A stretch of DNA of 24,682 nt from an uncultured Lachnospiraceae bacterium (GTDB lineage Bacteria; Bacillota; Clostridia; Lachnospirales; Lachnospiraceae). A program made the translations under genes and the position numbers. Numbering within the stretch: position 1 is the stretch's first letter; the number at the start of each line of letters is the position of its first letter. This document shows positions 1 to 6,628 of this stretch, piece after piece. The stretch lies in the NCBI GenBank assembly GCA_910578825.1, contig CAJTSB010000039.1:1-24682 (forward strand). Direction: 5' to 3'. A model generated the notes under the pieces. The model ran no database searches, had not been told where the DNA came from, and was given only the letters and a program-made list of their open reading frames with translations.

Positions 1-214
1 TTTATCCCGCTGGTAAGGAAAACATACGGAAGAGCTTCCTACCCCGGAAAAATCATTTTCGTTGGCGATACTTTACAAATCAGTAGGAAAACGCGAGTTT
101 TGAATTGGGGAAATTAATATCATCGGCCCCCCCCCCGGAGTTAGGGGCGCTAGAAATTCTATCCGAGTTTTCTTCAGGCAATATAGGTGGAAAAGCTGTC
201 AAAGCATTGGATTT

Positions 215-229
215 CCATAAGAATTTTCA
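215..229 (+). repeat. Dispersed intergenic 15-mer, copy 1
   Basis: The sequence CCATAAGAATTTTCA occurs here and, as its exact reverse complement, at 24647-24661. Both copies lie upstream of a promoter and point the same way relative to the downstream gene (hisA here, typA there). Similarity seems to continue weakly for ~30 bp downstream with one gap, which suggests diverged copies of a longer intergenic element. No protein is linked to it. Confidence 0.5.
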
Positions 230-263
230 CAGGCGGTTTGGGAATTACTCTTAAAAATTTTTG

Positions 264-292
264 TTGTGCAAAATTCGATTTATGCTTATAAT
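264..292 (+). promoter_or_regulatory. Sigma-A type promoter for hisA operon
   Basis: A -35 box TTGTGC (264-269) and a perfect -10 box TATAAT (287-292) are separated by 17 bp. Transcription would start near 299, about 45 nt before the hisA ATG, leaving no room for a riboswitch. It likely drives hisA and, since gaps downstream are tiny, much of the run to dapL. Confidence 0.7.
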
Positions 293-343
293 AAGGAAAG
301 CAAAGAGTTTGATTGCGTACAGATAGTGGCAAAGGAGGCTTAT

Positions 344-1126
344 ATGGAGTTTCGACCATGTATAGATATTCATAACGGAAAGGTGAAACAGATTGTCGGG
401 GGCAGTCTCAGAGATGCGGGTAATGCGGCGGTGGAGAATTTTGTCGCCGAACAGGATGCATCGTTTTTTGCCAGGCTGTATCAGAAACGCCACATTAAGG
501 GCGGGCACATCATTTTGTTGAATCCTGTCGGAAGTGAATATTATGAGGCGACCAAGGCGCAGGCGGTGCAGGCGCTTAAGTCTTATCCAGGCGGGATGCA
601 GGTCGGAGGCGGCATTTGTCCGGACAATGCAGAATTTTTCCTGGATGCGGGCGCGAGTCACGTCATTGTCACTTCCTATGTGTTCCAAAATGGAGAAATC
701 CACTATGAGAAACTCAAACGTCTGTCGAATACTGTTGGAAAAGAGCGCCTGGTACTGGATTTGAGCTGCCGCAGGCGGGGGAAGAGTTACTATATTGTGA
801 CAGATCGCTGGCAGAAGTTTACAGAGGAAGTTATCGAGACGTCTCTGTTGGAACGGCTTGCGGAATATGCGGATGAATTCTTAATCCATGCGGTGGATGT
901 GGAGGGAAAAGCACAGGGCATCGAGCAGGAACTAGTGGAAATGTTGGGAGACTGGGGCCAAATCCCTGTTACATACGCGGGAGGCGTGGGGAGCTTTGAA
1001 GATTTAAAACAGTTAAAAACGCTTGGCAAAGACAGATTGCATGTGACGATTGGAAGCGCTCTGGACTTGTTTGGCGGGACGATGGAATTTGAAAAGGTCT
1101 GTGAATTTTTAGAAGGAGGAAGGTAA
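344..1126 (+). CDS. hisA: HisA, eukaryotic-type ProFAR isomerase
   Basis: Cytosolic (beta/alpha)8-barrel isomerase catalysing the fourth step of histidine synthesis: the Amadori rearrangement of ProFAR (phosphoribosylformimino-AICAR-phosphate) to PRFAR. The 260-residue product opens with CIDIHNGKVKQIVGG (residues 6-20), resembling yeast HIS6 more than typical bacterial HisA. D8 fits the first catalytic aspartate and D139 (LVLDLSC) is a candidate for the second. The phosphate-binding motifs TYAGGVGS (210-217) and TIGSALDLFGG (235-245) are present. I chose ATG 344 because AAAGGAGG lies 5-6 nt upstream; the open frame extends to 266, but that lies inside the promoter. The next gene starts directly after the stop, so translation is probably coupled. 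No other his gene is in the window, so it is detached from any histidine operon here. Assignment is firm; the eukaryotic-type label is from motif recall. Confidence 0.92.
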   Translation: MEFRPCIDIHNGKVKQIVGGSLRDAGNAAVENFVAEQDASFFARLYQKRHIKGGHIILLNPVGSEYYEATKAQAVQALKSYPGGMQVGGGICPDNAEFFLDAGASHVIVTSYVFQNGEIHYEKLKRLSNTVGKERLVLDLSCRRRGKSYYIVTDRWQKFTEEVIETSLLERLAEYADEFLIHAVDVEGKAQGIEQELVEMLGDWGQIPVTYAGGVGSFEDLKQLKTLGKDRLHVTIGSALDLFGGTMEFEKVCEFLEGGR

Positions 1127-2236
1127 ATGGAAAAAGGGAACCATTCTGTTGGATGTAAGGTGATAGTTCTGGCATTGGCAGTAGCCTTATGCGTGCCGCT
1201 TTTTGCCGGCTGCGGCGGTACGGTTTATGATGAAATGGCGGAGACAATGAGCGAGGACGCGGATTTCCAGACGGGCAGTGAGGCGGCTGCGGTGGATGAT
1301 GCCGTGGAGGAAAACGGCATGGTTGATACAGAGGATGTCGCAGAGCAGGAAGGCGCAGAGGCTGAACAGGATGCGGGCGCAGGGAACGGACAGGATGAAA
1401 CAAAGGATAATCAGGATAAGATCTTAGTATATGAAGGTTCCGTGGCGATAGAAACCATTGAATATGAAGAGACGGTGCGCGCATTTAAGGCAGCCGTGGA
1501 AGAATTCGGCGGATTTCTGGAGAATGAGCAGAATTTCGGTGCGGGCAGCGGCGATTACCTCGAAGATTCTTATCGTGTACGGGATGCGAGGGATTTCATG
1601 GCGACGGCGAGGATTCCCTCAGAAAAGTATCAGGAGTTTATGGCGAAGACGGAAGGGCTTGGCAAGGTTACCGGAAGCAATTCCAAGGTTACGAACATGA
1701 CAAGGCAGTATGGAACCCTGAAGGCGGAGCTTGAGATATATGAGACGGAATATGAGAGATACTTAAAGATGTTCGATGAAGTGTCGGATGATAACGCCAT
1801 GCTTGCCATTCAGGAGAAACTTACGGAATTATCCTTAAACATTGCCAGGACGAAGAGTGAAATGGAAGTCATAGATACGGATGCGACATTCAGCACCGTG
1901 CAGGTGCGGATTTCTGAGGTTCAGGCCTATAAGGAGCAGCGGGCAGGTTTCCTTGCGCGTCTGTGCGATGTGCTGGCAAAGAGCTGGAACGGTATGCTGG
2001 GATTTTTTGAAGGTATTTTGTTCTTCTTCATTCTGCATTGGTATAAGTTATTGCTGTTTGCGCTGATTATTGTGCTGATAATAAAAATTGTGAAGAAACA
2101 GCAGGCAAAGGCAGAGGTAAAGAGGCAGAAAGCAATGCAGGAATACCAGCAAAAGCAAAAGGAACAGCAGGAGCAACAGGAACAACAGGAGCAACAGGAA
2201 CAACAGGAGCGAAAGGAGAGCTTTGAACATGAGTAA
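1127..2236 (+). CDS. DUF4349 lipoprotein with C-terminal membrane helix
   Basis: Predicted envelope protein of 369 residues with unknown function. It starts with a lipoprotein signal peptide (lipobox LFAGC, lipidated Cys29), then an acidic low-complexity linker (~35-98). A region typical of the DUF4349 family follows (~99-265), with a coiled-coil stretch around 195-250. A strongly hydrophobic segment (~291-322) is a transmembrane helix, followed by a basic tail (KKQQAKAEVKRQK). The tail ends in five EQQ repeats (346-360) encoded by a 9-bp DNA repeat. The start at 1127 directly follows the hisA stop, with AGAAGGAGGAAGG upstream; the 3' end overlaps glnA by 8 nt. Two membrane anchors would give an external middle domain and a cytoplasmic tail. 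Family call rests on architecture and recall; no enzymatic motif is seen. Confidence 0.8.
   Translation: MEKGNHSVGCKVIVLALAVALCVPLFAGCGGTVYDEMAETMSEDADFQTGSEAAAVDDAVEENGMVDTEDVAEQEGAEAEQDAGAGNGQDETKDNQDKILVYEGSVAIETIEYEETVRAFKAAVEEFGGFLENEQNFGAGSGDYLEDSYRVRDARDFMATARIPSEKYQEFMAKTEGLGKVTGSNSKVTNMTRQYGTLKAELEIYETEYERYLKMFDEVSDDNAMLAIQEKLTELSLNIARTKSEMEVIDTDATFSTVQVRISEVQAYKEQRAGFLARLCDVLAKSWNGMLGFFEGILFFFILHWYKLLLFALIIVLIIKIVKKQQAKAEVKRQKAMQEYQQKQKEQQEQQEQQEQQEQQERKESFEHE
2162..2206 (+). repeat. 9-bp in-frame tandem repeat (EQQ x5)
   Basis: Five copies of GARCARCAG encode Glu-Gln-Gln at the C-terminus of the DUF4349 lipoprotein. The array ends just before the glnA ribosome site (2212-2218). 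Because the unit is 9 bp, copy-number change would lengthen or shorten the tail without shifting the frame. Confidence 0.85.
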
Positions 2237-3560
2237 ATACACGAAACAGGACATTATCCGCATGGTGGAAGAGGAGGATGTCGAGTTTATCCGTTTGCAG
2301 TTTACCGATATGTACGGTACGTTTAAGAATCTGGCGATTACCAGGAGCCAGCTGGAAAAGGCACTGGATAACCGCTGCATCTTTGATGCCTCGTCCATTG
2401 AAGGGTTTGTGCGTATCGAGGCGTCGGATATGTACCTCCATCCGGATCTGGATACCTTTGTCATTTTTCCCTGGCGTCCACAGCAGGGCAAGGTGGCACG
2501 GATCATCTGTGATATCTATCGTCCGGATAAGACGCCATTTGAAGGGGACCCGCGCTATATTCTCAAACGGACGGTAGCGGAGGCGGAAAAACTTGGCTAT
2601 CAGCTGGATGTGGGACCGGAATGTGAGTTTTTCCTTTTCCATACGGATGAGGAAGGACGCCCAACTACGGTTTCCCACGAGCGGGCAGGATTTTTTGACC
2701 TCGGGCCGGTAGATTTGGGAGAAAATGCAAGGCGTGATATGGTATTGACGCTGGAGGAAATGGGATTTGAGATTGAGTCTTCCCACCATGAGGTAGCCCC
2801 GGCGCAGCACAGGATTGATTTTCGATACGACGAAGCGCTTGCGACAGCGGACAATATTATGACTTTTAAGCTGGCGGTCAGGACGATTGCCAGGCGATTT
2901 GGATTGTTTGCAAGTTTCATGCCCAAGCCGAAATATGGGGACAACGGCTCTGGTATGCATATCAATATGTCTGTGGTAAAAGATGGCAAAAATATTTTTG
3001 CAGACCCGGCGGATAAACGGGGACTGAGCAGGGAGGCATATTATTTTATCGGCGGCCTGATGAAACATATGCGCGCAATGACGGCGGTGACCAATCCGCT
3101 GGTGAATTCTTACAAACGTCTGGTGCCGGGATTTGAGGCGCCGATTCATATTACCTGGTCGGAGAGCCACCGAAGGCCCCTGATCCGGATACCGGTGGAA
3201 CGTGGGGAATCTACGCGTATTGAACTGCGCTGTCCGGATCCCGCAGCGAATCCTTATCTGGCGCTTGCCGTGTGTCTTTCGGCAGGCCTTGACGGCGTCA
3301 AAAATCAAATTCTTCCGCCGGAGCCTGTGGGAACCAGCGTTATGGAAATGAGCATTGAGGAGCAGCGCGCGCTTAAGATTCAGACATTGCCCGCCACTTT
3401 GAACGAGGCGGTAGACGAGCTTGAGAAAGATTCGCTGCTGTGCAAGGTGCTGGGGGAACACATTTCCCGAAAATATGTGGAGGAAAAACGCGCGGAATGG
3501 GAGGATTACTGTAAACAGGTCACAGAGTGGGAAATTGACAATTATCTCTATAGAATATAG
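2229..3560 (+). CDS. glnA: Glutamine synthetase type I (I-alpha)
   Basis: ATP-dependent ligation of ammonia to glutamate, the main ammonium-assimilation enzyme; a cytosolic dodecamer. The 443-residue product has the usual Gram-positive length. Active-site motifs: GPECEF (129-134; metal ligands E131, E133), HHEVAPAQHRIDF (186-198; E188), GDNGSGMHIN (237-246; H244), NSYKRLVPGFEAP (293-305; flap E303) and RIELRCPDPAANPY (330-343; E332). R62 in EGFVRIE matches the arginine tied to feedback inhibition in Bacillus GlnA. I see no adenylylation-loop tyrosine motif, which fits the I-alpha subtype. ATG 2229 is chosen over an in-frame TTG at 2223 because AAAGGAG (2212-2218) is then 10 nt away rather than 4. 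It overlaps the preceding gene by 8 nt and is followed after 18 nt by an ANTAR regulator, a pairing known in clostridia. Confidence 0.96.
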   Translation: MSKYTKQDIIRMVEEEDVEFIRLQFTDMYGTFKNLAITRSQLEKALDNRCIFDASSIEGFVRIEASDMYLHPDLDTFVIFPWRPQQGKVARIICDIYRPDKTPFEGDPRYILKRTVAEAEKLGYQLDVGPECEFFLFHTDEEGRPTTVSHERAGFFDLGPVDLGENARRDMVLTLEEMGFEIESSHHEVAPAQHRIDFRYDEALATADNIMTFKLAVRTIARRFGLFASFMPKPKYGDNGSGMHINMSVVKDGKNIFADPADKRGLSREAYYFIGGLMKHMRAMTAVTNPLVNSYKRLVPGFEAPIHITWSESHRRPLIRIPVERGESTRIELRCPDPAANPYLALAVCLSAGLDGVKNQILPPEPVGTSVMEMSIEEQRALKIQTLPATLNEAVDELEKDSLLCKVLGEHISRKYVEEKRAEWEDYCKQVTEWEIDNYLYRI

Positions 3561-3578
3561 TCTCCTGGAGGAAAGGTT

Positions 3579-4124
3579 TTGATTAATATCATTGTCGCTT
3601 TTCCAAAGGTGGAAAATGCAAAGAGCATAAAAAATATTTTAATAAAATATGGATATCAGGTAAATGCTGTCTGTACGGCGGGCGCACGGGTCCTGCAGTA
3701 CGCGGATGCGCTGGGGGAGGGAATTGTCGTCTGTGCGGGAAAGTTTCAGGATATGATGTTTATGCAGTTGCGGGAGCATCTTCCAACCAGTTTTCAGATG
3801 CTTGTCGTGGCGTCCCCCAATCAGTGGGAGGAAGGGACGGCAGATGGCGTTATCTGCCTGTCCATGCCGCTGAAAGTACATGAGCTTGTGAGTACGCTGG
3901 AAATGATGTCCCATGCGTTTGTGCGCAGGCGCAGGAAATCCCCCCATGCATCGCGGCGCAACGAAGAAGACAGGCAGATGATAGAGAAAGCGAAGGAAGT
4001 TCTGATGGCGCGCAACAACATGACGGAAGAGGAGGCGCACCGCTATATGCAAAAGAGCAGCATGGACAGTGGAACCTGCATGGCGGAGACGGCGCAGATG
4101 ATTTTGAGCATGATGCAGGGGTGA
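3579..4124 (+). CDS. ANTAR antiterminator with pseudo-receiver
   Basis: Predicted RNA-binding regulator, 181 residues, starting with TTG preceded by GGAGGAAAGG. Residues ~1-110 have the alternating pattern of a CheY-like receiver, but the usual acidic pair after strand 1 is replaced (IIVAFPKVEN). The phosphoacceptor aspartate after strand 3 is also absent (IVVCAGKFQD), while a terminal PLK (97-99) is kept. A basic linker RRRRK (116-120) leads to an ANTAR domain (~130-178) with the typical MIEKAKEVLMARNNMTEEEAH helices. ANTAR proteins bind paired hexaloop hairpins in nascent RNA and prevent termination. The position behind glnA matches clostridial NitR-like regulators, suggesting control of nitrogen genes. 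I see no hexaloop pair in this window, so its target is probably elsewhere. Control by phosphorylation is unlikely; a partner or ligand is possible. Confidence 0.85.
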   Translation: MINIIVAFPKVENAKSIKNILIKYGYQVNAVCTAGARVLQYADALGEGIVVCAGKFQDMMFMQLREHLPTSFQMLVVASPNQWEEGTADGVICLSMPLKVHELVSTLEMMSHAFVRRRRKSPHASRRNEEDRQMIEKAKEVLMARNNMTEEEAHRYMQKSSMDSGTCMAETAQMILSMMQG

Positions 4125-4170
4125 AGAAAAGGCACAGATGATTTTAAGTAGGATGCAGGGGTGGACAGGA
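4091..4170 (+). repeat. 40-bp imperfect tandem duplication
   Basis: Bases 4091-4130 (the last ANTAR codons, its stop and 6 nt) and 4131-4170 match at about 32 of 40 positions. In the second copy the TGA stop has become TGG and the frame is shifted, creating a 15-codon open extension in front of dapF. The dapF ribosome site lies at the end of the second copy, so the duplication forms most of the intergenic spacer. Confidence 0.85.
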
Positions 4171-4182
4171 AAGGAGTATCGC

Positions 4183-5034
4183 ATGAAATTTACAAAAATG
4201 CATGGATTAGGGAATGATTACGTCTATGTAAATTGTTTTGAGGAGAAAGTCGCGGAGCCGGAGAAAGTGTCGCGCTTTGTAAGCGACAGGCATTTTGGGA
4301 TTGGCGCCGACGGTCTGATTCTGATTCAGCCGTCTGAAAAAGCGGATTTTGAGATGGCGATGTATAATGCGGACGGCTCTCGCGGGGAGATGTGTGGAAA
4401 TGGTATTCGATGTGTGGGAAAATATGTCTATGACTATGGATTGACGAATAAGACGCAGATTTGTATTGATACGCTTGCCGGGGTCAAATATCTGGAGCTT
4501 ATGCTTAAGGATGGCAAAGTGTCTCAGGTAAAGGTTGATATGGGAGCTCCCTGCCTTACGGCGGCGGAGATTCCGGTAACGGCAGATAGCGAACAGGTCA
4601 TCCATGCGCCGCTTGTTGTGGAGGGCAAGACGTATGAGATGACGGCGGTGTCCATGGGAAATCCCCATTGTGTCATCTTCCTGGAGGAGGATGTGCGCAA
4701 ACTGGATTTGGAGACTATTGGACCTGCGTTTGAGAATCATCCGCGTTTCCCAAGGCGGATTAACACAGAGTTTGTAAATGTGATAGACAAGTCTACGCTG
4801 CGTATGCGTGTCTGGGAGCGGGGCAGCGGCGAGACACTTGCCTGCGGAACCGGGGCATGTGCCACAGCCGTGGCGGCAGTCTTAAATGGAAAGAGCGGGC
4901 ATGAGGTCACCGTTCAGCTTCTGGGCGGAGCGCTTGAAATTACCTGGGCGGGTGGTGATATGCCGGTTTATATGACGGGACCTGCGGTTACGGTTTTTGA
5001 TGGAGAGATGAAACTGCCGGAAGAATTGCAGTAG
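4183..5034 (+). CDS. dapF: Diaminopimelate epimerase
   Basis: Cofactor-independent racemisation of LL-DAP to meso-DAP, feeding lysine and peptidoglycan synthesis in the cytosol. The product has 283 residues, the usual size. The two-cysteine acid/base machinery is intact: C71 in MYNADGSRGEMCGNGIRC (60-77) and C221 in GSGETLACGTGACA (214-227). The N-terminal MHGLGNDYVYV and the mid-protein MGNPHCVIF motifs are family hallmarks. ATG 4183 follows GGAAAGGAG with good spacing. The open frame extends to 4138, but those codons come from the 40-bp duplication of the preceding gene's tail. It sits 44 nt before dapL, the enzyme that makes its substrate, so the two final DAP steps are adjacent. Confidence 0.95.
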   Translation: MKFTKMHGLGNDYVYVNCFEEKVAEPEKVSRFVSDRHFGIGADGLILIQPSEKADFEMAMYNADGSRGEMCGNGIRCVGKYVYDYGLTNKTQICIDTLAGVKYLELMLKDGKVSQVKVDMGAPCLTAAEIPVTADSEQVIHAPLVVEGKTYEMTAVSMGNPHCVIFLEEDVRKLDLETIGPAFENHPRFPRRINTEFVNVIDKSTLRMRVWERGSGETLACGTGACATAVAAVLNGKSGHEVTVQLLGGALEITWAGGDMPVYMTGPAVTVFDGEMKLPEELQ

Positions 5035-5078
5035 TTGATGTTGAAAGTATTTTACTGATATAGAAAAAGGAGGATATT

Positions 5079-6293
5079 ATGTTTCAGATTAATGAGAATT
5101 ATCAGAAGTTACCAGGGAGTTATTTGTTTAGCACGATCGCAAAGAAGGTGGCAGCCTTTACTGAGGCGAACCCGGACAAAGACATCATCCGTCTGGGAAT
5201 TGGTGATGTGACGCAGCCGCTGGCGTCGGCTGTCATTGAGGCGATGCATAAGGCTGTGGATGAGATGAGCAAGGCAGAGAGCTTTCATGGCTACGCCCCC
5301 GATTTGGGCTATGATTTCCTGAGAAATGCGATTGTAGAGAGTGATTATAAGGCAAGAGGTTGTGATATAGCTGCCGATGAAATCTTTGTCTCAGACGGGG
5401 CGAAGAGCGATTCTTCCAATATTCAGGAAATTTTCGGAGCCAGGAACCGTATTGCAGTCTGCGATCCGGTGTATCCGGTTTATGTAGATTCCAATGTGAT
5501 GGCGGGAAGAACCGGAGTGTATGATGCGGATACAGAGATGTGGAGCGACGTTATCTACATGCCCTGTGTGATGGAGAATCAGTTTGTGCCGGAATTCCCG
5601 AAGGAAACGCCGGATATGATTTACCTGTGTCTGCCGAACAATCCTACCGGAACCACCATCACGAAAGCGCAGCTTCAGGAATGGGTCAATTACGCCAATA
5701 AAGTTGGGGCGGTCATTATCTATGACGCTGCGTATGAGGCATACATCTCAGAATCCGACGTCGCACACTCTATTTATGAGTGCGAGGGAGCAAAGACCTG
5801 TGCCATTGAATTGAAGAGTTATTCCAAAAACGCCGGATTTACCGGTGTGCGTCTCGGATACACGGTAGTGCCGAAGGAATTGAAATGCGGGGATATTTCC
5901 TTAAATGGGATGTGGGCGCGCCGCCACGGGACTAAATTTAACGGAGCGCCTTACATTGTACAGCGTGCCGGGGAGGCGACTTACAGCCCGCAGGGCAAGG
6001 CGCAGTTGAAAGAGCAGGTGGCGTATTATATGAAGAATGCCTCCATGATTAAGAATGGTCTTCAGGAGGCAGGATACACGGTATTCGGCGGCGTAAACGC
6101 GCCCTATATCTGGTTGAAGACTCCCGATAAGATGACGTCCTGGGAATTTTTTGACTATCTTCTTGAGAATGCAAATGTGGTGGGAACGCCCGGTTCCGGA
6201 TTTGGACCCAGCGGAGAAGGGTATTTCAGGCTGACGGCATTTGGCAGTTACGAGAATACGCTCGCGGCGCTTACGCGCATTAAACAATTGTAG
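5079..6293 (+). CDS. dapL: LL-diaminopimelate aminotransferase
   Basis: PLP-dependent class I/II aminotransferase that converts tetrahydrodipicolinate to LL-DAP using glutamate, bypassing the succinyl/acetyl branches. The 404-residue length is typical. PNNPTG (186-191) and D216 (IIYDAAYEAY) contact the cofactor, K250 in SYSKNAGFTG is the Schiff-base lysine, and R384 in YFRLTAFG fits the carboxylate-binding arginine. The start has AAAAAGGAGG seven nt upstream. Placed after dapF and in the same run as glnA, it links glutamate supply and DAP formation, though co-regulation is inference. Two hairpins follow downstream. Confidence 0.96.
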   Translation: MFQINENYQKLPGSYLFSTIAKKVAAFTEANPDKDIIRLGIGDVTQPLASAVIEAMHKAVDEMSKAESFHGYAPDLGYDFLRNAIVESDYKARGCDIAADEIFVSDGAKSDSSNIQEIFGARNRIAVCDPVYPVYVDSNVMAGRTGVYDADTEMWSDVIYMPCVMENQFVPEFPKETPDMIYLCLPNNPTGTTITKAQLQEWVNYANKVGAVIIYDAAYEAYISESDVAHSIYECEGAKTCAIELKSYSKNAGFTGVRLGYTVVPKELKCGDISLNGMWARRHGTKFNGAPYIVQRAGEATYSPQGKAQLKEQVAYYMKNASMIKNGLQEAGYTVFGGVNAPYIWLKTPDKMTSWEFFDYLLENANVVGTPGSGFGPSGEGYFRLTAFGSYENTLAALTRIKQL

Positions 6294-6312
6294 TCTGAAT
6301 TATTAAGAATAA

Positions 6313-6346
6313 AAGGCTGAACTATCGGTAAGTATGGTTCAGCCTT
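6313..6346. terminator. Perfect 10-bp hairpin after dapL
   Basis: AAGGCTGAAC (6313-6322) pairs perfectly with GTTCAGCCTT (6337-6346) around a 14-nt loop. On the + strand the following tract is only AATTTAT, so it would be a weak intrinsic terminator; the opposite strand has TTTTATT after the stem. It closes the hisA-dapL run 19 nt after dapL. Confidence 0.7.
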
Positions 6347-6421
6347 AATTTATGCAGCATATTCTCATATTTCGTTAAGTCATGATAAATGTCGGTAATA
6401 TATACTTGTTTCTCCGTAATC

Positions 6422-6458
6422 CAGGTAGCAGATTGCATCAATCTGTACCTGTTTTTTT
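6422..6458 (+). terminator. Intrinsic terminator with T7 tract
   Basis: CAGGTAGCAGATT (6422-6434) pairs with AATCTGTACCTG (6440-6451), with one bulged G (6428) and a 5-nt loop, directly followed by seven T residues. This is a strong + strand terminator. It lies 129 nt after dapL and upstream of the GH30 promoter, so it either backs up the first hairpin or ends a small unannotated transcript. Confidence 0.75.
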
Positions 6459-6496
6459 GTATGTTTTTACTGAAAAACATATTTCATATTTATAAA

Positions 6497-6526
6497 TTTA
6501 GTAAAACACTTGAAAAATTTACTAAA
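6497..6526 (+). promoter_or_regulatory. Dyad operator over the GH30/GH43 promoter
   Basis: TTTAGTAAA (6497-6505) and TTTACTAAA (6518-6526) form a perfect inverted repeat with a 12-nt spacer. The arms straddle the -35 box (6510-6515), an ideal site for repression. The TTTAGT/ACTAAA type arms recall ROK-family (XylR-like) sugar repressor sites, but that assignment is inference. No regulator gene is adjacent. Confidence 0.65.
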
Positions 6527-6538
6527 AAATTTTACAAT
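6510..6538 (+). promoter_or_regulatory. Sigma-A promoter of glycan-degradation operon
   Basis: TTGAAA (6510-6515) and TACAAT (6533-6538) are 17 bp apart, with an AT-rich stretch upstream. Transcription would start near 6545, giving an ~84-nt leader to the ATG at 6629. It is the only good promoter I see before the three-gene unit 6629-17379. Confidence 0.75.
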
Positions 6539-6628
6539 ATCAATAACAGATGTAAGGTGGCATAAGTCTGGGATTTTGGAGACGGAAGGGGCGCCTTGCA
6601 CAAAAATTTAGAAAAGGAGAAGTGAGAG

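Larger units (their letters stand above)
1..343. other. Gene-free leader region upstream of hisA
   Basis: I see no convincing gene here: the overlapping reading frames are short and have no ribosome site or family resemblance. The stretch holds a run of ten C residues (127-136) flanked by a weak GCCCC/GGGGC pairing, a 15-bp sequence that recurs near the far end of the window (215-229), and the hisA promoter (264-292). The hisA ribosome site lies at 331-338. The first ~170 bases carry no feature I can name. Confidence 0.6.

Noticed and set aside
266..343. 26-residue N-terminal extension of HisA
   Set aside because: It would start inside the -35 box of the promoter and ahead of the predicted transcript start; the ATG at 344 has an ideal ribosome site and begins the family motif.
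2162..2206. CRISPR or phase-variation array
   Set aside because: The repeat is a short, in-frame 9-bp codon repeat without spacers; copy change would not switch the gene off.
2067..3461. 464-codon open frame on the - strand opposite glnA
   Set aside because: It lies fully opposite a certain glutamine synthetase gene, has no ribosome site, and its residue mix (many R, H, P) is that of an antisense shadow.
4138..4182. 15-residue extension of DapF
   Set aside because: These codons are the second copy of the 40-bp duplication of the ANTAR gene end; the family sequence begins at MKFTKMHGLGND.
6422..6458. Riboswitch or attenuator of the GH30 operon
   Set aside because: The hairpin lies upstream of the promoter at 6510-6538, so it is not in that transcript's leader.
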